Source of the DNA: Grammothele lineata
Taxonomy: Eukaryota > Basidiomycota > Agaricomycetes > Polyporales > Polyporaceae
Direction of reading: 5' to 3'
Assembly (NCBI GenBank): GCA_002150815.3
Contig: NDFF03000002.1
Location: 62,001-126,000 of the forward strand
Length of the DNA: 64,000 bases
Shown: one piece after another, positions 54,564 through 64,000 of the stretch
How positions within the stretch are numbered: position 1 is the stretch's first letter
How the letters are laid out: each line of letters opens with the position of its first letter
Position numbers and translations under genes: made by a program
Notes under the pieces: generated by a model
Told to the model about the DNA's origin: nothing
Seen by the model: the letters and a program-made list of their open reading frames with translations, nothing else
The model's database searches: none

Positions 54564-55812
54564 TCAGTCAAAGCAGACTCCCCCGTCAATGATGTACTAG
54601 ATAGTGTCGAACGCAAGGTCAGTCTCGACCAGAGCGGGAAATATGAGACGAAACGGCCTACAGTTTGACCTACACACGTATTTCAACCAGATCAGTCAGT
54701 ACTGCGTATGGTGAACGGAAGCTGCACAACGACGTACCTGTAACGAACGCAGATTCGTCAGACACAAGGAACGAAACGAGGCTCGCTACCTCCTCCGGCT
54801 GCCCGTTCCGACTGATAAGACTTGCGAACTTCTGAAAGCGCATCATGAGCACGAGACAGCAGATACGTTGGCTTCGGAGATAGCACTCACCCTGCCAGTG
54901 GGAGCTACAGATGAAGCACCAGGCACGGCGTCGCGTTTGGTGGCCGGCTCTCCCGCTTCGACGCGCCCTGCATGAGATACATGTGAGGGCCCGGGTGGCA
55001 GAAATAGAGACGAACGGGGACGCACTCATGCGGATCTGAGTGTTGTCGATCACGCCGGGTGCGTACGCGTTGACGTTGATCCCGTACTTGGCCCAGTCCA
55101 TCGCCGCGCTCTGCACGAGCCCGCGCACGGCGAACTTGGATGCGCAGTATGCGCCCAATCGGGGGATCCCTTATAATGGAGTCTCGTGCATGAACACATG
55201 GGAACGTTGGTCTCATGTGATGACGCACCTTTCTTCGACGCAATAGACGAAGCAGCGACGATGCGCCCGCCCGATCCCTGCTTGATCATCTGTGCCGCTG
55301 CATGCTTGAAGGAGAAGAAGACGCCGCGAAGGTTGACATTCAGAACTGTCTCAAACTCCTCCGTTGGCACTGCGCGTCGTCAGCTGTCAGCCGCCAACAC
55401 ACAAGAGATGAACGGTGGCATCACGGGGACATACTTTCATGAACGGCGTAATGCTTAGCTGAGATCCCGGCGTTGGCAATCATCTAGCCGCTTGATGAGG
55501 CTGTCTTCTACGGGAATATGGGGGGCGAGTCGAAGAACGTACTGCGTATATGTTTCCAAGGCCTCCCACAACCGCCTCCACGAGCCGCTGCACGTCCTCC
55601 TCGCGAGTCACGTCACCCTCAACGACCACCAATTTTGCGCTGTGCCCTTCCTCCAACTCCTTCGCGAGACCCTCGAGCCTCTCCTTCGCCTTCGGGAGGT
55701 CAAAGAGGCCAAGATCGAAGCCGTCCTGCGCGAGTCGGAGGGCGATGGCGCGTCCGATACCTTCCGCGGCCCCTGTAATAATTGCAACGCGTCTTGAGCC
55801 CATAGATGCCAC
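54564..55812 (-). CDS. short-chain dehydrogenase/reductase, paralog 2
   Basis: Eight exons: 55543-55812, 55435-55483, 55229-55369, 55026-55169, 54891-54967, 54738-54831, 54662-54669 (8-nt micro-exon GTCAAACT) and 54564-54596; 271 residues, phases consistent. SDR motifs: [33 protein letters not shown] (catalytic Tyr/Lys), YAPGVIDN, and VDGG-like IDGGVCFD at the end. Exon 5 (RVEAGEPATKRDAVP) differs from the other copies, so the substrate loop has diverged. An in-frame ATG at 55803 is an alternative start. Same orientation as paralog 1, 705 nt apart. Confidence 0.82.
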
Positions 55813-56950
55813 GATTCCGCTAGGTGTTGGTTAGAAGGAGGACTCTAGGGATGACGGCGGACTATATGGCTTGAGGAGGCCTGGAAAGATGACTCGAGCT
55901 CAGGTTGCGCGAAGCAGCGGCCATTAGCAATTGGTCGAGGTTACGCAGCACAACGTCATGCGTGACTGTAAGAGATGACGTTGAGGCAACGGTCCGAAGG
56001 AAAGAGATGGCGGATGGCGTGGGCACTCGATGGGGATATGAATCGCGTTGAGCGGGAACGCTTGAAGCGCCGCGACATGACAATTTCAAGAATCTGAGAA
56101 GACGTTCGCTCCTGATCAATTCAGCAACATTTGCAGGGACTGCAGCGCACTTACCAGCTACGTTAAGTCCAGCCCTTGAGATCCAAGACCAACGGTCTTC
56201 CGCGGCGATGTATGCAGCGCCGTCGCGCGTAGGGCGTAAAATCGTCAATCGCGGCCTTCAGCCACATCCAAATACAAGCAAACAACATCCCGGCGCTCAC
56301 CGAAGACCGGGCCGCAACTGCCGGTCGCCCGGCGAGCCACTTCCGCTGCAGTTTGATCGTGACATCGCACTCCTCTCTGCTCATCGCGACCCCGTTTGAG
56401 TCGCGGTCAAGTATCTTTGGTACGTTCGCGTCAGGTGTGTACAGTATCCTTCTCTTCGCGATCAGGGTATCAGCGAAACCCCACCGTAGTCATCGGAATC
56501 CCAGTGAGGTACGCCCCCGGACACTGCCCTTGAGCTTGAGCTTTCACATCTTCAAGTCATCTTCACGACGCACATAGCTCCACGACAGACGTATTCCCGC
56601 TGAATCATGGAGCGCCTGTACCCGTACACGAAGCTCTGTCACATTTTAAAGCGTGGCACACAGGTTACAAACGTCGTCCTCTTACGTCCCGGTCTGAAGG
56701 ACTCGCCTACATATCTATGGTTCCGTGAGTCCGTACGTCGCAACTTGCGCCGGTCCGCTTATGATACTCTGCCAGAGTGGTATCGGCGGCGGTCCGTTTA
56801 TGAACTGCTATTAATCTTTGTATCATGGGCCGGTTTTGTGGAGATGTTGACCTGAGGTGGACCTTTTGATGCAGTCTGGTCTATAGCGTTCAGGATCCAT
56901 CTTGAACAAGCAGGCAGCCTCGCGAATGCCCGCGCAGAGGTATAATTCAT
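55813..56950. other. intergenic, no gene supported
   Basis: A frame at 56607-56855 (+) encodes 82 residues starting MERLYPYTKLCHIL and ending in a hydrophobic stretch, but it lacks family resemblance or splice context. I leave it unannotated. Confidence 0.4.
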
Positions 56951-58878
56951 TCAGTATCTATGATATGGAGGTGGTAATTCGATCACACTTCCTCCCATCT
57001 CGGACTCATCAGCTAGGACGTCTGGATCGCCAAGCGGACCCCCTTGCAAACGCACGCCTCCGTCCTCCGCATGCACCACCCTTCTCTGAATACTCGCCGC
57101 CGCAATATCTCGGGTGTCTCTCAAATCGAGCCCGGATCTCATGTTCTCCTGGCGTGCTGCGCTAAATGGCCCCGCGCGCGTTGCAAGTAGCTTGCACGAA
57201 GGCTCAGGATGTGGTGAGCCAGCGCCATGCTCAGTGCCGGAACCATATGTTCCGAGCGGTGAAGGCAGAACACCGTCCTCAGTAGATACGGCGGGAGGCG
57301 CCTGAAGTTCTTCTCTGGACGCGTCCTCTTCCTCTTCCCTCTCAGGGTTTTGACCATGCTTGTGCGTCTCTTGGAGTACGGCCTCTGTTGGAAGCTCTTC
57401 TGTAGTAGAAAGCAGAGAACAGTCGGATTGTGAACATCATGATGTGCGAGCGCACACATGCACGCACCAGTCAGATATGGAGTTGAGTGTTGAGCTATTC
57501 CTCCTTTTGTCTCGCGAGCTCTCCGCCGTCGACATCTCATAACCCACAACGCAGCTAACAGGAGGACGAGAAGTAGTACTGAGCCCCCGGCTGCAATACC
57601 CTTCACGGCGTTCGAGCTGATTCCGCCTGAGGAGCCTACGTTGTCATCGTTGGAGTTTGTCTCGTTTGGTTTACCAGGAGTTGACTCTGTCGCTGTGTTT
57701 TGCGAGTTTATTGAACTTCCGCTGGTCATCATAACTGAGAATGAATCCGTCGCTGGAGGGCGTGGGTATTGTGTCAAAATGTCTCCCAAAATAAATGGGG
57801 GTACATAATCACCTCTAGAGGAACCCGGAGCTGTCGCATTTTCTGTTGAGGAGGCTGATGACTGGGGAGCGGTAGGAGGTGCCGTGGAGTTTGTCGTTGG
57901 TTGCACAGGCGTGGCAGTAGCGCTGTCTCCCGTGTCGCTACAGTTTTCACATGTCACTGTTTCATGAACCGTACAAGTATGCCAGAAAACCGAAACCTAC
58001 GTCTGACTGGAGTCCGAAGGTGACCCCTGAGAACTGGAGGGTGACTTAGAAGGGAGAGAAGTTGACTGGGAGTCGGAGCTTGACGTGGGAGTCGATGGAC
58101 TGGATCTCGTCGTGGTAGATCCTGGACCCTGGGAAACTGAAGGACCAGCAGTTGAAGTTTGGTCGGACTCATTCAGGCAGGTACTATCAGCTGATTTCCA
58201 TGTAGAACATAAGAGAGGCGCAACATGAGAAATTTCAAGATGTAGTACATACGTCCAGGCTCTATAGTGACGATTTCAGATGTTACCGTGTTGCGCTTGC
58301 TGTCGAAAAGAGCGGCGAAAATGGAAGTGCCTGGATTTGAGAGCTTGAGAGGAACTAAAATATACTGAGATATGACACCAACCTGCGGTAACATTCGTTC
58401 TCCACTGAAAAGATTTAGTGGTGATTCCATCGTACTGTTGTAGAGGAGGCGCATTAGTTGGACTACTGGGAACGATTCTATCGGAGTCATTCAGCAGGGA
58501 GGAAATTAGAAGCAGTAGCTATAGAAAGGATCTTACTGCTGTGGCGAGAGACATTATTTCCGTCAACAACGATGCAATCTCGGGAGTAAATAGTGCGTCT
58601 CACAACCGAGTAGGGGGCTATCGCATGCATCGAATTCAGCATCGGTAGGTGAAAGAAAAAGGTACCACACGTACCTGTGCCGACGTCATCATTCCAAGTA
58701 ATCTCAACGGGAACACATTGAACGGGATCACCGCTGGCAATGTGTAAATAAGCAGCATACGCGTGAACAGAAAATTAGGCGAGGAAGATTGTACACACCG
58801 TATACTGATCTGGAACGTGGCCGTAGCACCAACAATGAAAACCGCGGCCGTACAGAGTGGTGCTAAGATTGACCTCAT
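56951..58878 (-). CDS. secreted-type single-span membrane protein, MID2-like architecture
   Basis: Signal peptide at the start (MRSILAPLCTAAVFIVGATA), first exons 58799-58878 and 58675-58733, then a beta-rich extracellular segment (GDPVQCVPVEITWNDD; GVISQYILVPLKLSNPG), a long Ser/Thr/Pro-rich stalk suited to O-glycosylation (about 57700-58150), one transmembrane helix (VLLLVLLLAALWVM, near 57560) followed at once by a basic stop-transfer RCRRRRAR, and a cytosolic tail ending ELPPPYHRY at 56951. PPPY is a WW-domain binding motif and might recruit a Rsp5-type ubiquitin ligase. The architecture resembles fungal wall-stress sensors (MID2/WSC type), but I see no WSC cysteine domain. The intermediate exon borders (57430-58500) were not all fixed. 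Function inferred from architecture only. Confidence 0.65.
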
Positions 58879-60897
58879 GGCACAAGTGAGGAGAATCGAC
58901 AGATACGCCTATTGGGATCGGAGAGAAAGAGGGTTACCGAGCGCGGCCTGTCTCGGATGGGGTATAAGTGAGAGGCTCGAGGGGCATTGATTAGTGAGTT
59001 CAGACAGCACTCAATCCACTTCCTATACCGCCACGGAATGATGTATCGCGGGCTACGGCTTCCACCTCCCAAGGGTCCCATACAGAGTGAAGGTCGCATT
59101 CCGGACGGAAAGGTAGGGGGACCTCGGCGCTCTTTGCCCGAGATAGAGATTTCTTGTTTGCGATTGTCTTGGCTTGTCCACACTTGGTTTTACAATCACT
59201 GCACTGAGCGCAACAGCATATTTCATTTTACTCGAAGTAGGATCGTGGTCATTTCTTACCTGAGCGGGAGGGCTGCTGAGGGGAAAGAGGTGCTTTGGTC
59301 GGTCTATATTAGGGATCTATCGAAGGAATCCTTACAAGTCACACTGTCATGCTTCGGATTCCCTGTCGCACGTCCCTCACCTGTCGTAACCTTCAACCCA
59401 TCGATATTCAAGCCTGAGTACCATCAATGATATATGATCACAATCGCCGACCCTCGCGACGTACTGACACTTTGGTCCCTCTGTGGAATCCTGTACCGGC
59501 GAGTCGCGTTCATCGTTGTTCGCTGTGAACACCAAAGTACAGAAAGCCTCTTCTGCCATCATGAGCCACGAATAGCTACTAAGCGGATGCAATATTCGAT
59601 CTGAGATTAGTTACGACTTGCGCTGGCGGTACTTGGGATGCGTGCAGCTGGGATATCTACGATACGTACGAGGATACATACGTGGGCTTCGTTAGCACTA
59701 AGTACTCCATTGAATTTGATGATGCGCCTTCGCGAACTGTACATGAGCTGCATCAATTACAGCTGTGATACCTCTCTTAACGAATGCGGGCTCTGAGATT
59801 TGATCAGCTCAGGCATGAGTTGCGTAGGAGGTGCTCTGTACCTACATCTTCTGTCCATCAACGGTCCACTCGCAGTGAGGGCACATCTCCCATCGGCCGG
59901 CAGAGTTATGCAGATGTTCCGCCGACTAAACACTCTTGTCCTCCATTCCAGCCGTGCTCATGTAAACCTTCGGTGAATCTCCTCCGTACAGGTGTGGGCA
60001 CAGGACTCTCACCGTCGCATAGGCTCGTCGGAGACGGGCAAGAACCGGAACCTTAATGGTTGCGAGCAACGGGAGTCCTGTGGACGGTTCACAAAGCAGG
60101 TAAGCTCAGGATTACGGACAGTAATGTGCACACGACGTTCGAGACCATGCATATCGTTCAAAGAGTTCAAATTAAGAAAATCCTACCAGAACTCGGATGC
60201 GTCTACCGCTTACCAATTCCCAGAGGCGGACTGCGAGGAAGGTTCAGAGGAGCACAAATCTTCGTAACTTAGGGGCAATGAAATGCATCATCCGGATAGG
60301 CTGCATGCTGTCCGAACTGAGTTTTGATCACAGCTGCCTCCAGTCGTGTAAGCAAACTGAAACTTACCGTGTCACCGACGACACCGGTGGCATAGCGGAG
60401 GTTTTGGGGACGCCGAGCGCGGCACGCGAGCGAAGTTGCGGGAGCCGAGTAGCGTCGTCGGGCTTTCATCAATCGTCGCTTAAGCTGAAAACCGCGACTT
60501 CGTCAATGATGGCCGTGCAGAGTTCTACGGGAACCCGAGGGCCCGTAGAATCCCTATCCTCGCGTCCAGCATAGAGTATTTGATCTAAGAAAAAACAACG
60601 CTCTTAGTAGTCTGCACAAAGGATTGTGCGGACGATACGACTCACCTGAGTAGAGATTAGAGAGAACGGTACGGGTGGCGAGGGCATATCTCAGTCCTGT
60701 CGCCTATCGTCTTCGTCACGAGGGACAGAGAAGTAGCTCGATATCCACGTGGGTGTGTATTCCGCGAGATTCCAGATGACATGCAACTGACATCGATAGA
60801 CCGAGACCGAGGTGACATCTCCATACGACTGATCAACACGGAACACAATATTCTACCTGCCGGCTGGCAACGAAGAACTTGCGCCTATTCCTGCCTC
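58879..60897. other. intergenic, nothing recognised
   Basis: Two kilobases between the membrane-protein gene and SDR paralog 3. Short open frames on both strands show no domains, no splice support and no shared sequence with neighbours. Confidence 0.4.
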
Positions 60898-62127
60898 TTA
60901 ATCAAAGCATATTCCTCCATCCACAGAATACTATCAAGAGAACCCAATCAGCACAAGGCTCAGTGTGAGGACGCACGCTTACCGATTGACCTGGAACGTT
61001 CATCGAACCCAGACACAGTTCACGTCAGGTGATACAGCTTCTTAACACATGAACAGAAGTACGCACCAGTAATAAACGCGGATTCGTCGGATACAAGGAA
61101 CGAAACCAGCTTCGCAACGTCCTCGGGTTGTCCATTGCGACCTAATAGAGATGCCGAGTTCCACTACAAGCCGAGGACCGTGTACGTCAAAACCCCGCTC
61201 GAGTAGACGCGACACACGCACGTACCTGGCTTGTCCATGACCCTTTCGACTTTCCGCTGATACTCGTGTGATACTCGTCTAAGCCGGCCACTGAATCGCG
61301 CTCCAGTCAGTCGCGCCGTAGCAGGTCAAGGGAAAGCGTACTCAGGGGTGTCTCTATCACGCCAGGCGAGTACGAATTCGCAGTAATGCCGTGCTTGCCG
61401 TAATCCATCGCTGCACACTGCGTCATACCACGGATCGCGAACTTAGTCGAGGAGTATACAGCCATCTGCGCTCCCCCTGTGCGTACAGGTACGTAGGCGA
61501 ACAAGCGATCGTCAGCAGGCGGACGACAAGAACCTCGTCCCGAGACGTACCCTGCTTGCTTGCCATGGACGCTGCGCCGATGAGGCGACCACCGCCACCC
61601 TGTGCGAGGAGCTGCATCGCCGCGTATTTGTAGCAAAAGAAAGTTCCTTTGATGTTGATGTTCAGCAAGCGATCGAGCTCTGCCGTGGGTGCTGCGGGGG
61701 TGAACTGCATGAGTAGCGGTGACTTCTAGCGATACTGAAAAGAAGACGCACTTTCGTGTAGAATGCGGTTGACTGATACTCCCGCGTTCGCGATCATCTG
61801 GCCAGAGTACAAGGTCAGACACGTTGCATCCAACTACGAAAGCGAGCACCAACTCACCGCCCACAAGCTCCCAAGCTCTCCGACAACGCTGGTCACCAGC
61901 CTCTCGACGTCCGCTTCTTGCGAGACGTCCCCGTATACGAGCACAACGCGTGTCCCGTGGGCTTTCTTCACATTCTCCGCGAGCTCCTCCATACGCGCCT
62001 TCGAACGCGGGAGGTCAAAAAGGCCGAGATCCAACCCATCACGCGCGAGCCGCTCCGCAATCCCGCGCCCGATGCCCTCCGCCGCCCCAGTGATGATCGC
62101 GACGCGCTTTCCGGTGCTTGTGCTCAT
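60898..62127 (-). CDS. short-chain dehydrogenase/reductase, paralog 3
   Basis: Eight exons: 61858-62127, 61752-61797, 61551-61691, 61342-61476, 61226-61290, 61067-61163, 60983-60990 (micro-exon GTCAATCG) and 60898-60930; 264 residues. Motifs: [34 protein letters not shown] (catalytic Tyr/Lys), YSPGVIETPL, LLGRNGQPEDVA, and the C-terminal VDGGICFD. Exon lengths 270/46/141/135/65/97/8/33 almost repeat those of the other copies, so the family arose by duplication with introns kept. A TATA-like ATATAAG at 62211-62217 lies about 84 nt upstream. Substrate unknown; the active-site flank differs most from paralogs 1 and 2 (YSSTKF versus YCASKF). Confidence 0.85.
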
Positions 62128-62615
62128 TGTTGCCTGTGTGTCCGGGGCGACGTTCGTGTGAGAGACGGGAGAAGAAAGTGTTCGCGATCGCGCCGATCTG
62201 TAGTCGCCAGCTTATATCTGGTCGCCGGGAACGCATCGACGTCACCGCTTGGGGCGAGTCATGTGATCGCGCGCCGGTTCGGGCCCGAGCGCGAACTTGA
62301 GTCGAGCTTCGAAGTGCGCTGACAAAGGTTCGCGCCACGAGACGGGGCTGTCTGAAGGTCTCGGTTAGATATCTGAGGAAAGCGTCGGTACCGGGTGCGG
62401 GGACAGAGAGTGGGTCGCGGGATGAAGCCGACGGGTAAACATCCTAACCAACGCTGATAGGGAGTCAGACGGAGATAGAGGCCTGTACTGGTGATTCCGG
62501 TCTTCATCCTGATCGTCCCAGCAATACAAGATGTCTTCTTCAGGTTGAGATTGCATTAAGACCAAAGACACAAACGACACGTCAAGACGTCACAACAGGT
62601 AGGATTACTTCTACC

Positions 62616-63838
62616 TTAGTCAAACAGGACGCCTCCATCCACCAAGTACTATAGACAAGATCATTAGCTTGACCCACGAGAAGAGGGAACACCCTGTGAA
62701 CTCACCGATTGGCCTATCATACCGAGTACCACGCAAACAACACCGTCAGCACGCAGAACAGACACGTTCACGAGATACCGCCGCAACGTACCAGTAATGA
62801 ACGCCGCATCGTCCGAGACGAGGAACGACACGAGCTTCGCGACGTCCTCAGGTTTCCCGTTGCGTCCCAGCAAGTTCGTGAACTGAAGGTCGCATTGGTC
62901 AGCGTACTTAGACACAGAGCTGCCATTGGAAGGAGTGCTCACAGTCGAGCTCCACGTTCCCTTCGGCTGGCCCGTCTGCCTTGACATGTACTCGTCCAGG
63001 CCCTCCACTAGAATCCGTATTAGCATTCCGCGATTGCCGAGCGCACGAGCGCGCGCAAATGAAGGAAGCATACTCAGCGGCGTATCGATCGCGCCAGGCG
63101 CGTACGCGTTCACGTTGATACCATATTTCGCCCAGTCCATGGCGGCGCTCTGCGTCAGCCCGCGTATCGCGAACTTGGACGCGCAGTATGGACCCTGTCC
63201 GGGGATGCCTACGGGATACGATCCGTCAGTATAGTGCATCTCAGCAGCGCGAGGGAAAGTACAGCGCACCTCGCTTGCTCGCGATCGACGCCGCACCGAC
63301 GATGCGCCCGCCCGTGCCCTGCGCGATCATTTGCAGTGCGGCGTACTTGTACGAGAAGAAGGTACCCATAACGTCGATGTTCATCATCCGTTCAAACTCT
63401 TCCACGGAAGCTTCGCGCGCACGGTCACGACACGTCAGCACCAGCAATCCAAGAACGCGCGCGAACGATACTCACTCTCGTGCAAAGGACTGATCCCTGC
63501 TACACCCGCGTTCGCGATCATCTACCAGACACATCAATACTTGCCCAGCACCAAACGCGATGAGTTTAACTCACCGCATACACCCCACCAAGCTCCCCAA
63601 CGACCGTCTGCACAAGCCTCCTCACGTCCTCCTCGCGCGACACGTCCCCCTCCACACACACTACGCGCACCCCGCACTCCTCCTTAAGCGTGCCCGCAAG
63701 CGCGCTGAGTTCCGTCTGCATCCGCGGGAGGTCGAATAAGCCGAGGTCGAACCCGTCGCGCGCGAGACGTGTCGCGATGGCGCGCCCGATGCCTTGCGCG
63801 GCACCTGTGACGATCGCAACGCGTTTTGTAGTAGCCAT
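62616..63838 (-). CDS. short-chain dehydrogenase/reductase, paralog 4
   Basis: Eight exons: 63575-63838, 63476-63521, 63270-63410, 63074-63208, 62943-63007, 62792-62882, 62706-62713 (micro-exon GCCAATCG) and 62616-62648; 260 residues. Motifs: TGAAQGIGR, IANAG, MNIDVMGTFF, AASIAS, YCASK (catalytic Tyr/Lys), YAPGAIDTPL, LLGRNGKPEDVA, and VDGGVLFD at the end. A loop EGLDEYMSRQTGQPKG is shared with paralog 3 (GLDEYHTS), linking these two most closely. TATAAA on the minus strand at 63939-63944, about 100 nt upstream. Head-to-tail with paralog 3, 488 nt between them. Confidence 0.86.
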
Positions 63839-63886
63839 GAGGTGGATTGATGTATTGGGAGGTTGAGGTCAGAGATGTAATCGCGC

Positions 63887-63900
63887 GGGGGGGGGGGGGG
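63887..63900. repeat. G homopolymer, 14 nt
   Basis: Run of G upstream of SDR paralog 4, between its ATG and TATA box. Length could be affected by sequencing error. Confidence 0.6.
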
Positions 63901-63938
63901 CGAGGGCGGGGGAGCTGGGAATGCACGTCGACCTTGCC

Positions 63939-63944
63939 TTTATA
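63939..63944 (-). promoter_or_regulatory. TATA box of SDR paralog 4
   Basis: TATAAA on the minus strand, about 100 nt upstream of the ATG at 63838. Confidence 0.55.
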
Positions 63945-64000
63945 GACTACATTCTCGGCTGTACGTGAGCGCGAGGATCGAACGTTGCGTCACTCGGAAG

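Noticed and set aside
54564..55812. Calling SDR paralog 2 a pseudogene because TAG precedes the last exon in frame
   Set aside because: The 8-nt micro-exon restores the phase and the TAG belongs to the intron acceptor; the same holds for paralog 4.
56607..56855. 82-codon plus-strand frame starting MERLYPYTK
   Set aside because: Plausible composition, but no recognisable family and no neighbouring exon; evidence too thin.

Overview
The window looks like nuclear DNA of a mushroom-forming basidiomycete (Agaricomycetes, possibly Polyporales). Evidence: dense genes cut by many 45-80 nt introns, a FunK1-type kinase, a cluster of DUF6533 seven-helix proteins, a KDZ-type DNA transposon carrying a TET/JBP oxygenase gene, and a chromodomain Ty3/Gypsy retrotransposon. 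Nothing prokaryotic (operons, Shine-Dalgarno sites, CRISPR) is visible. All calls come from reading the sequence; exon borders were chosen by splice signals plus frame continuity, and no database search was run.

Layout. 1-3129: 3' part of a FunK1 kinase gene (+). 3345-5039: BAHD-like acyltransferase (-). 5406-8716: two tandem MYND-finger genes (-). 8890-8976: intron-containing tRNA-Arg(CCG). 10664-13151: a CaMK-type kinase with a possible N-myristoylated start (+). 14221-43963: a cluster of DUF6533 membrane-protein genes (three apparently intact, one split by a transposon, one truncated, one stray last exon), with an amidase gene (16039-18006, -) among them. 43964-51465: full-length Ty3/Gypsy element. 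52620-55812 and 60898-63838: four paralogous short-chain dehydrogenases (-), with a MID2-like single-span membrane protein gene (56951-58878, -) between the two pairs.

Two mobile elements are the main interest. The first, 23595-38206 (14.6 kb), splits a DUF6533 gene. It has 381-bp terminal inverted repeats that look identical by eye and four apparently intact genes: a KDZ transposase with an N-terminal CxC2 cysteine cluster, a TET/JBP 2-oxoglutarate/Fe(II) dioxygenase with all expected ligands, and two accessory genes of unknown function. It also carries an 80/89-bp minisatellite with a 258-bp higher-order period and five copies of a 31-bp motif. KDZ transposons carrying TET/JBP genes are a known basidiomycete phenomenon; this copy looks complete and recent.

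The second, 43964-51465, combines three features: a primer-binding site complementary to the predicted 5' end of its own RNA (Tf1-like self-priming), a UAAUG stop-start junction between gag and pol, and an extra 272-codon reading frame upstream of gag in a 1.1-kb leader with no ATG in any frame. The last feature is the one I would most like tested.

Other highlights are an 8-nt micro-exon conserved in all four dehydrogenase paralogs, and GC-AG introns recurring at one position in the DUF6533 family.
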